A DNA stretch of 5,180 bases, taken from positions 1 through 5,180 of the forward strand of contig CAKMZG010000179.1 of NCBI GenBank assembly GCA_929200335.1. The letters are read 5' to 3'. Position numbers and translations under genes: made by a program. Under the pieces are notes generated by a model that worked only from the letters and a program-made list of their open reading frames with translations, was not told the origin of the DNA and made no database searches. Origin of the DNA: an uncultured Alphaproteobacteria bacterium (lineage in GTDB: Bacteria > Pseudomonadota > Alphaproteobacteria > Rhizobiales > Rhizobiaceae). Of the stretch, positions 1 to 5,180 are shown piece by piece (position 1 is the stretch's first letter; every line of letters starts with the position of its first letter).

Positions 1-466
1 TCCAAACCTCAATGATGATGATTGGTTATGGGGTGGTGATATTAATAACATCTATCTTTCAATCAAACATGGCATTCGCTCTGAAGATGATGATGATACA
101 AGATCAAGCGAAATGTCTGCATTTGGCCGCGATGATCTGCTTAAAAATACTGAAATCTCTGATGTGACAGATTATGTGCTTAGCTTAACCGAGCATGAGC
201 ATGATGCTGCAAAAGCCAAAATGGGCGCTGATATTTTTGCTAAAAATTGTGCCTCTTGCCATGGCGAAGATGCCAAAGGCAATCAAGAGGACGGTGTACC
301 AAATCTTGCTGATGCTATATGGTTGCGTGGGGATAGCCGTGAGGAAATTTACGCACAAATTCATACACCTAAACATGGTGTTATGCCAGCTTGGGGAGAG
401 CGCTTGGGAGACAGTGCTGTTAAGCAATTAACACTCTATGTTTATAGCTTGGGTGGAGGTCAATAA
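1..466 (+). CDS. ccoP: Cytochrome c oxidase, cbb3-type, subunit III (dihaem CcoP/FixP), C-terminal part
   Basis: Partial gene: the frame is open from the first full codon at base 2, and the start lies upstream of the window. The visible 154 residues cover the end of the first cytochrome c domain and all of the second. Visible residues 1-12 (PNLNDDDWLWGG) and 19-26 match the conserved loop after the first haem. Met38 in EMSAFGRD is the expected axial ligand of haem 1, whose CxxCH lies upstream. The second haem site is CASCH at 83-87, with Met128 (VMPAWGERL) as its likely sixth ligand. In the family, CcoP is a membrane-anchored periplasmic dihaem subunit that passes electrons towards CcoN. The ATG at 113 is only this haem-ligand Met region, not a real start, because coding similarity continues upstream of it. 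Most family members have MPAFG where this one has MSAFG. The stop codon lies inside an inverted repeat. Confidence 0.95.
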   Translation, partial: PNLNDDDWLWGGDINNIYLSIKHGIRSEDDDDTRSSEMSAFGRDDLLKNTEISDVTDYVLSLTEHEHDAAKAKMGADIFAKNCASCHGEDAKGNQEDGVPNLADAIWLRGDSREEIYAQIHTPKHGVMPAWGERLGDSAVKQLTLYVYSLGGGQ

Positions 467-495
467 GGGTTTAAAGAAGCCTTATTGTCCCAAGC
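447..495 (+). other. Inverted repeat (hairpin) spanning the ccoP stop codon
   Basis: Two nested complementary arms are visible. The inner stem is CAATAAGG (461-468) with CCTTATTG (480-487), 8 bp around an 11-nt loop. The outer stem is GCTTGGG (447-453) with CCCAAGC (489-495), 7 bp, separated from the inner stem by a 7-nt bulge on the 5' side and 1 nt on the 3' side. The TAA stop of ccoP (464-466) is in the inner stem. No T-run follows, so this is not a standard intrinsic terminator. By inference it could protect the 3' end of the upstream structural-gene mRNA or lower read-through into ccoG. Confidence 0.5.
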
Positions 496-507
496 ATCAA
501 AGAATAC

Positions 508-535
508 AAAAAAACGTCGCAAAAAATGCGACGTT
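508..535 (-). terminator. Perfect 9-bp hairpin, terminator-like only on the minus strand
   Basis: AACGTCGCA (513-521) and TGCGACGTT (527-535) are perfect reverse complements around a 5-nt loop of A. On the + strand the stem is followed by CCATAG, with no U-run. On the - strand the stem runs into the complement of the A-run at 508-514, giving a stem followed by a U-tract, the form of an intrinsic terminator. No minus-strand gene is visible in the window, so this would stop antisense transcription arising in ccoG. Alternatively it is an RNA processing or stability element between ccoP and ccoG. The structure is seen directly; its function is inferred. Confidence 0.4.
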
Positions 536-549
536 CCATAGATATCAAC

Positions 550-555
550 AAAGGA
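550..555 (+). promoter_or_regulatory. Ribosome binding site of ccoG
   Basis: AAAGGA ends 9 nt before the ATG at 565. An in-frame TAA at 556-558 lies between this site and the ATG, so the coding frame cannot extend upstream, and the start at 565 is well fixed. Confidence 0.7.
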
Positions 556-564
556 TAAAGCACA

Positions 565-2094
565 ATGCTTTATAAAGCGCGAACTAAAATCCACCCCAAA
601 CGCGCCAAAGGTTTCTTCCGCACCTTAAAGTGGTGGATCATGGGCATAACCCTTGGCATTTATTATCTCACCCCTTGGATTAGATGGGACAGAGGCAGCT
701 TTGCCCCCGATCAAGCAGTGCTTGTAGATGTGGCAAACCGCCGTTTTTATTTCTTCTTCATTGAAATTTGGCCGCATGAGTTTTTCTATGTGGCAGGCAT
801 GTTGGTCATGGCTGGCATTGGCTTATTTCTAGTCACCTCCAGCCTTGGACGGGCTTGGTGTGGCTATGCTTGTCCCCAAACCGTATGGGTTGATTTATTC
901 CTAGTTGTAGAGCGTGCCATTGAAGGTGACCGCAATGCCCGTATTAAATTGGACAAAGCACCTTGGACAAGGGATAAATTTTTCAAGCGGACTCTCAAGC
1001 ATATCATATGGGTTCTTATTGGTATTTTAACCGGTGGTGCTTGGATTTTCTATTTTGCTGATGCCCCAACACTGTTGGTAGATATCTTTACGGGCAATGC
1101 CCATTATGTGGCCTATGCAACCGTTGCGATTATGACAGCCGCCACTTATGTTTTTGGCGGCCATTTACGCGAACAAGTATGCGAATATATGTGCCCTTGG
1201 CCTCGCATTCAAGCAGCTATGCTTGATGAGCATTCGCTAATTGTGACCTATAATGACTGGCGTGGTGAGCCAAGATCTCGCCATGCTAAAAAGCTTAAAA
1301 AAGAAGGTAAAATCTCTGGCGATTGCGTAGATTGCAACGCCTGTGTTGCCGTTTGTCCTATGGGTATTGATATCCGCGATGGCCAACAGCATGAATGCAT
1401 TACCTGCGCCCTTTGTATTGATGCTTGTGATGGCGTGATGGAAACTCTTGGCCTTGAAAAAGGCTTGATCGCATATGCCACATTGAATGCCTATGAAAGC
1501 AATATGGCATTAGCCACGGGTGATCCTAATTTCACCCTTTATGGCATTCGCGATCAAGATAAATCCAAACTGATTGATCCCACTAAAATTCGCAATAAAA
1601 TGGGCGAATTAAGCGATAAAATTATTGAGACTACGCTTAAGAGTATTTTTCGCCTACGCACCATCATCTATGCTTCAATCTATGCACTTATTGGATTGGC
1701 TTTGATCATAACCCTTGCAATGCGCAGCACGTTGGATGCCAAAGTTTCTCATGACAGACAACCGCAATTTGTGGTGCTATCTGATGGTTCTATTCGTAAT
1801 GGTTATACCATTCGCATCTTAAACAAACAGGGCGAACCACGCCGCTTTAAAGTCTCAATTCCTGAGCTAGAAGGCGCTACAATTCAAGCACAGAACCATG
1901 AAATGTTAGGTGATAATGCCTTTATCATGGAAGTCCCTGCAGATAAATTGAAAGCCGAAAAACTATTTGTTATCCTGCCGAAAGAATTGGCAAAAAATGG
2001 CCGTAAAAATTTCCACTTTGAAGTGGTAACCGAAAACGGTGAAGACCGCACATCTGTTGAAGCACAATTTGAGGTACCTCATAAAGGTAAATAA
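565..2094 (+). CDS. ccoG: Cytochrome cbb3 oxidase accessory protein CcoG/FixG (polyferredoxin-like cupric reductase)
   Basis: This 509-residue inner-membrane iron-sulfur protein is needed for cbb3 oxidase maturation. CcoG of Rhodobacter capsulatus has been reported to reduce Cu(II) to Cu(I), which would feed the Cu(I) pump CcoI. Predicted membrane segments lie near residues 24-38, 73-92, 145-164, 183-199 and 367-386. Two CxxxCP motifs are visible: CGYACPQ (Cys99, Cys103) and CEYMCPWPR (Cys206, Cys210). Two 4Fe-4S motifs follow, at Cys254/257/260/264 (CVDCNACVAVCP) and Cys278/281/284/288 (CITCALCIDAC). These 12 are the only cysteines in the protein. After the last membrane segment, about residues 390-509 form the periplasmic, probably Ig-like, FixG C-terminal domain. 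The protein starts directly at the conserved YKAR.KIHPKRAKG block and lacks the longer N-terminal extension of rhizobial FixG. It follows ccoP after a 98-bp gap with hairpins and ends 2 nt before ccoH. Confidence 0.96.
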   Translation: MLYKARTKIHPKRAKGFFRTLKWWIMGITLGIYYLTPWIRWDRGSFAPDQAVLVDVANRRFYFFFIEIWPHEFFYVAGMLVMAGIGLFLVTSSLGRAWCGYACPQTVWVDLFLVVERAIEGDRNARIKLDKAPWTRDKFFKRTLKHIIWVLIGILTGGAWIFYFADAPTLLVDIFTGNAHYVAYATVAIMTAATYVFGGHLREQVCEYMCPWPRIQAAMLDEHSLIVTYNDWRGEPRSRHAKKLKKEGKISGDCVDCNACVAVCPMGIDIRDGQQHECITCALCIDACDGVMETLGLEKGLIAYATLNAYESNMALATGDPNFTLYGIRDQDKSKLIDPTKIRNKMGELSDKIIETTLKSIFRLRTIIYASIYALIGLALIITLAMRSTLDAKVSHDRQPQFVVLSDGSIRNGYTIRILNKQGEPRRFKVSIPELEGATIQAQNHEMLGDNAFIMEVPADKLKAEKLFVILPKELAKNGRKNFHFEVVTENGEDRTSVEAQFEVPHKGK

Positions 2095-2096
2095 CC

Positions 2097-2606
2097 ATGA
2101 CAAATGACTTTCAAAAATCTGGCGATTTCAGGCTTAAGGGTTGGCATGTTTTAGCGGCATTCATCGCCTTTTTTGGGGTGATTATTGCGGTTAATCTAAC
2201 CATGGCGACCCTTGCCTCTAAAAGCTGGACGGGGCTTATTGTTAAAAACAGCTACGTGGCAAGCCAACAATATAATGAAAAATTAGAGGCCGCAGAAGCT
2301 CAACGTAAATTAGGTTGGTCTTCTAAAATTCTTTATAAAGATAACCATCTGGTTATTGTCATGCAGGATAAAGCAGGTAGCGTATTAGAGTTGGATGAAA
2401 TTACGGTGAAAATTGGTCGCCCAGCATTTGAACAAAAAGATCAAATGCTGAATATGTTGGCACTTGGTGCTGGCAGTTATGTTAATGAAATCCCACTAAA
2501 AGATGGTGAATGGGCTATTGAGGTTTACGGCAAAAAAGGCGATAGCACCTATCGTCGTGATGCCCGCATTTTGGTCAATGGCAATAAAGCGAGCGTATTG
2601 GAATGA
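2097..2606 (+). CDS. ccoH: Cytochrome cbb3 oxidase assembly protein CcoH/FixH
   Basis: This 169-residue membrane protein of the FixH family has a short cytoplasmic N-terminus, one membrane segment (about residues 17-39, from GWHVLA through VNLTMA) and a periplasmic domain of about 130 residues. The block SWTGLIVKNSYVASQQYN (43-60) directly after the membrane segment is the family hallmark. The C-terminal part is a beta-rich domain with the conserved-looking RDARILVNG (154-162). In studied species CcoH is needed for stable assembly of cbb3 oxidase and associates with the complex; it has no known enzymatic activity. The ATG lies 2 nt after the ccoG stop, and AAAGG within the ccoG end (2083-2087) is placed 9 nt before it as a ribosome binding site. 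Its TGA overlaps the ccoI ATG in ATGA. No signal peptide cleavage site is apparent, so the N-terminal helix is an anchor. Confidence 0.94.
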   Translation: MTNDFQKSGDFRLKGWHVLAAFIAFFGVIIAVNLTMATLASKSWTGLIVKNSYVASQQYNEKLEAAEAQRKLGWSSKILYKDNHLVIVMQDKAGSVLELDEITVKIGRPAFEQKDQMLNMLALGAGSYVNEIPLKDGEWAIEVYGKKGDSTYRRDARILVNGNKASVLE

Positions 2607-4963
2607 CGTGCTGTACTGCTGATATTGTAAAGTCTCATGCCCAAGGTGATGCGGGTAAAATCACTCGTAAATTGAATTTGGAAGAGTTTCTCGCCCTTTC
2701 AACACCACATGATGATAAAACGATGATCAGCACTTTCACCGTGCCAGATATGCGCTGCGCTGCTTGTATCCAAAAAATAGAAAAGGGCATTGGCGCCATA
2801 CCCATGGTGCTCAATGCACGGGCAAACCTCTCTAACCGTTCATTAACCGTGGTTTGGGATGTCGAGGACGCTAAAAACCCAGAGAACAGCCCGCTTGATA
2901 TCGGCCTAACTCTTGAGCAATTGGGCTATGAAAACCATCTACTTGATCAAAACATTGATCCCACCCAACCCCTAAAGCAAGAAAGCCAAAAACTGCTGTT
3001 CTCTCTTGCTGTTGCAGGTTTTGCTGCATCCAACATCATGCTTTTGTCTGTTTCAATTTGGTCTGGCACTGCGCAGGTTACAACAGAGCTGTTTCATTTG
3101 ATCTCAGGATTAATTGCGGCACCTGCAGTACTCTTTGCGGGGCGTGTTTTTTTTAAATCCGCCATTTCTGCCCTAAAGCATGGGCGATTGAACATGGATG
3201 TGCCAATCTCGCTGGCTGTTTTATTGACGCTTATCCTTAGCATATACGAATCTATCACAGGTGGGCAGGAAGCCTATTTCGATGCCTCTGTGACGCTTTT
3301 GTTCTTTTTGCTTATTGGGCGTTATCTTGACCATAAAATGCGAATAAAAGCGCAGGGTGCCGTAGAACGCTTATCAAATATGGCCTCAAAGGGCGCAAGC
3401 TGCATTGATGAAGAAGGCAATGCCCAATATATTTTGTTGAATGAGATTAATGAGGGCATGAAATTGCGCATTTTCCCCGGTGAGCGCATTCCTGTGAATG
3501 GTAAAATCATCGCGGGCGAAAGTGATTTTGACAAATCCCTCATCACAGGAGAAAGCGATCCCGTTCAAGGTAAGAATGGCGATTTACTAGAGGCTGGCTT
3601 ATTAAACCTTTCTGGCACCATTGATATGATTGCAACAAGTACTGCAAAAAACTCATACCTTGCAGAGATTAAAGCCATGATGGAGGCCGCCCAACAAGGC
3701 CGTGGACAATATGTACGCATTGCCGAGCGCATGGCCAGCATTTACGCGCCTGCGGTACATATTTTGTCAGCACTGACCTTTTTGGGCTGGATGATCTATA
3801 GCCAAGGCAATTGGCATACTTCCATTTATACAGCCGTAGCAGTTTTAATCATCACCTGCCCCTGTGCATTGGGCTTAGCTGTACCTGTTACCCATGTGGT
3901 GGCCTCAAGCCGTTTATTTTCCAAAGGGATTATGATGCGCGATGGCAGCGCCTTAGAACGCATGGCAGAGATTGATGCAATATTCTTTGATAAAACAGGC
4001 ACCTTAACTCTAGGCGCGCCTTCAATCATCATGCCTCAAGTTTTAGATGAGAATAGCAAGTCTTTAATCCATGAGCTAGCATCGCGCTCCAGCCATCCCT
4101 TGTCCAAAGCAATATCTAAGGCGCTTCAAGTAGAACAAAGCGAAAATAAACTAGAGGGTTTAAGGGAAATTGCAGGCTTTGGCATAGAAGCTAAACATGA
4201 GGCTAAACATGGAGCTAAAGCAGATAAAAAAATCCTACGCCTTGGCCGCCCATCATGGGTTTTAGAAATTTCAACCCCCCATGACGTGCCAGAAGACTGC
4301 AATTTAGCCTTTGCCCAAGCAGGACAAGCTCCAATATTCTTTAAAAGCCATGATGCACTTCGAGAAGGTGCAAAGCCGACAATAGAGCGCTTAAAAGCCG
4401 AAGGTCTTGCCATTAAAATCCTATCTGGTGACAGGGCGACAATGGTGGAAAACATTGCTCAAACCTTAAAAATTGAAAACTTTTATGCCGCCCTCACCCC
4501 TCAAGAAAAAATTACCCATGTGGAAGCGGCAAAAGCTCAAGGCCATAACGTCATGATGGTTGGCGATGGTGTTAATGATGCACCCGCCCTTGCCGCCGGT
4601 CATGTTTCCATGGCGCCAGCAAGCGCATCGGATGTCGGGCGCTTGGCAAGTGATTTAATATTCACCCGCCCTAATTTAGATACGGTACATTTTGCATGGC
4701 AAACCGCCTTGCAATCTAAGCGCATCATCAAACAAAATTTTGGTCTCGCACTGGCCTATAATGCCATTGCCATTCCACTGGCCATCACAGGGCAAATCAC
4801 ACCCTTAATAGCTGCCATTGCCATGTCCTTATCCTCTATTGTGGTGGTGGCAAACAGCTTACGGTTAAACTTCATGGGTCGCCATAAAAAGGATACCCGT
4901 AATGAGGTTATCAATGTTTCTACATCAAATATAATGCAGCCAGTTCAGCAGGTTACTCGATGA
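2603..4963 (+). CDS. ccoI: Cu(I)-exporting P1B-type ATPase for cbb3 oxidase assembly (CcoI/FixI, CopA2 type)
   Basis: This 786-residue P-type ATPase pumps Cu(I) from the cytoplasm, in this family at a slow rate suited to metallating CuB of CcoN rather than to detoxification. In order: a Cys-Cys pair at residues 3-4; one heavy-metal-associated domain (about 43-115) with CAAC at 52-55; membrane helices near 130-150, 162-182, 199-217 and 228-243; the actuator domain with TGES at 315-318; two helices near 383-402 and 409-430 with the ion-site CPC at 419-421; phosphorylation motif DKTGTLT with Asp463; the HP motif (498-499); the hinge GDGVND (654-659); and two last helices with YN (719-720) and MSLSS (741-745). 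CPC, YN and MxxSS together are the Cu(I) P1B-1 signature. The ATG at 2603 overlaps the ccoH stop by 4 nt, and the N-terminal MxCC is typical of CcoI, supporting this start over Met41. A 12-bp tandem repeat encodes residues 530-541. Confidence 0.97.
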   Translation: MTCCTADIVKSHAQGDAGKITRKLNLEEFLALSTPHDDKTMISTFTVPDMRCAACIQKIEKGIGAIPMVLNARANLSNRSLTVVWDVEDAKNPENSPLDIGLTLEQLGYENHLLDQNIDPTQPLKQESQKLLFSLAVAGFAASNIMLLSVSIWSGTAQVTTELFHLISGLIAAPAVLFAGRVFFKSAISALKHGRLNMDVPISLAVLLTLILSIYESITGGQEAYFDASVTLLFFLLIGRYLDHKMRIKAQGAVERLSNMASKGASCIDEEGNAQYILLNEINEGMKLRIFPGERIPVNGKIIAGESDFDKSLITGESDPVQGKNGDLLEAGLLNLSGTIDMIATSTAKNSYLAEIKAMMEAAQQGRGQYVRIAERMASIYAPAVHILSALTFLGWMIYSQGNWHTSIYTAVAVLIITCPCALGLAVPVTHVVASSRLFSKGIMMRDGSALERMAEIDAIFFDKTGTLTLGAPSIIMPQVLDENSKSLIHELASRSSHPLSKAISKALQVEQSENKLEGLREIAGFGIEAKHEAKHGAKADKKILRLGRPSWVLEISTPHDVPEDCNLAFAQAGQAPIFFKSHDALREGAKPTIERLKAEGLAIKILSGDRATMVENIAQTLKIENFYAALTPQEKITHVEAAKAQGHNVMMVGDGVNDAPALAAGHVSMAPASASDVGRLASDLIFTRPNLDTVHFAWQTALQSKRIIKQNFGLALAYNAIAIPLAITGQITPLIAAIAMSLSSIVVVANSLRLNFMGRHKKDTRNEVINVSTSNIMQPVQQVTR
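4190..4225 (+). repeat. 12-bp in-frame tandem repeat in ccoI, about three units
   Basis: The units GCTAAACATGAG (4190-4201), GCTAAACATGGA (4202-4213) and GCTAAAGCAGAT (4214-4225) lie head to tail. The first two differ at two bases; the third is diverged after GCTAAA. They encode AKHE-AKHG-AKAD at residues 530-541 of CcoI (first base shared with the preceding codon boundary). The unit is a multiple of three, so copy changes keep the frame. The repeat sits just after the GFG turn (525-527) of the nucleotide-binding domain, before the strand ILRLG. Confidence 0.6.
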
Positions 4964-5115
4964 GCCATTTGCTTATTCTCATACCCATTGCTTTGGGGCT
5001 TGGCTTACTAGGACTTTTTGCTTTCATCTGGTCGGTTAAAAACGGCCAATATGACGACCTTGAAGGCGCTGCTGAGCGCATTTTACTCGATGATGAAGAG
5101 TTGGATGGGGAGTAA
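4960..5115 (+). CDS. ccoS: Cytochrome cbb3 oxidase maturation protein CcoS/FixS
   Basis: This 51-residue small membrane protein has one N-terminal membrane helix (about residues 4-24, rich in Leu, Ile and Gly), then WSVKNGQYDDLEGAAERIL (24-42) and a very acidic tail (DDEELDGE). The block W-S-x(3)-GQYDDLEG-A followed by RIL is the recognisable FixS/CcoS signature, and the length fits the usual value of about 50 residues. In studied species CcoS is required for a cbb3 oxidase with functional cofactors; its biochemical activity is not established. The ATG overlaps the ccoI TGA in ATGA (4960-4963), indicating translational coupling. AGG at 4950-4952, 7 nt before the ATG, is a weak ribosome binding site. 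It is the last gene of the cluster in the window. Confidence 0.93.
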   Translation: MSHLLILIPIALGLGLLGLFAFIWSVKNGQYDDLEGAAERILLDDEELDGE

Positions 5116-5180
5116 CTTAAACTGAGCCCAAGCAATATAATAAAAATCATATTCCCAATTGCGCTCTAATAAAAATCTAA

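Noticed and set aside
113..466. ATG at 113 as the start of a separate small cytochrome c gene
   Set aside because: The frame stays open to the window edge, and the upstream residues (PNLNDDDWLWGG and following) are conserved CcoP sequence. The ATG encodes the haem-ligand methionine.
485..500. TTGTC and ATCAA half-sites resembling an FNR/FixK box before ccoG
   Set aside because: The spacer is 6 nt instead of the 4 nt of TTGAT-N4-ATCAA, and the left half deviates; no matching promoter follows. I see no convincing FNR/FixK site in the window, and regulation probably acts upstream of ccoN.
539..544. TAGATA as a -10 element for a ccoG promoter
   Set aside because: No acceptable -35 element lies at the right distance; that position falls in the perfect hairpin.
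4126..4455. Minus-strand open frame of 109 codons inside ccoI
   Set aside because: It lies entirely opposite the conserved ATPase domain, with no ribosome binding site that I could see and no recognisable motifs.
4953..5150. Minus-strand open frame opposite ccoS
   Set aside because: It overlaps the clearly recognisable ccoS on the other strand, has a serine-rich composition typical of an antisense shadow, and matches no family I know.
5134..5153. AATAT/ATATT inverted repeat as a terminator of the operon
   Set aside because: It has only five A-T pairs around a 10-nt loop and no T-run afterwards, so it is too weak to be meaningful.

Overview
This window is the 3' part of a cytochrome cbb3 oxidase locus: the end of ccoP followed by ccoG-ccoH-ccoI-ccoS (= fixP', fixG, fixH, fixI, fixS), all on the + strand. 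The order ccoNOQP-ccoGHIS is the classical one of Alphaproteobacteria. The protein sequences fit that group, for example the CcoG N-terminal region (YKAR.KIHPKRAKG, LTPWIRWDRG) and the FixH motif SWTGLIVKNSYVASQ. The DNA is AT-rich by eye and has many A/T third positions, so a lower-GC alphaproteobacterium is more likely than a high-GC rhizobium. I cannot name a genus from this sequence alone.

Layout: 1-466 is the C-terminal part of CcoP, the dihaem c subunit; its start lies outside the window. 467-564 is a 98-bp gap holding two consecutive inverted repeats and the ccoG ribosome binding site. 565-2094 is ccoG, 2097-2606 ccoH, 2603-4963 ccoI and 4960-5115 ccoS. Spacing within ccoGHIS is extremely tight: a 2-nt gap, then two 4-nt ATGA stop/start overlaps. 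ccoGHIS therefore looks like one translationally coupled unit. 5116-5180 is AT-rich, with no gene and no convincing terminator.

How the genes work together: CcoP is a structural subunit that passes electrons to the haem-copper catalytic subunit CcoN (upstream, not seen). The four downstream genes are maturation factors. CcoI is a P1B-type Cu(I)-ATPase of the CopA2/FixI type, which supplies copper for the CcoN CuB site. CcoG is a polyferredoxin-like membrane protein reported to reduce Cu(II) to Cu(I). CcoH and CcoS are small membrane proteins needed for stable assembly. The locus gives high-affinity respiration at low oxygen.

This is a well-known system. I found no undescribed system in the window. 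The points worth a second look are the paired hairpins between structural and assembly genes, one of which has a U-tract only in the antisense direction, and a small 12-bp tandem repeat inside the nucleotide-binding domain of CcoI.
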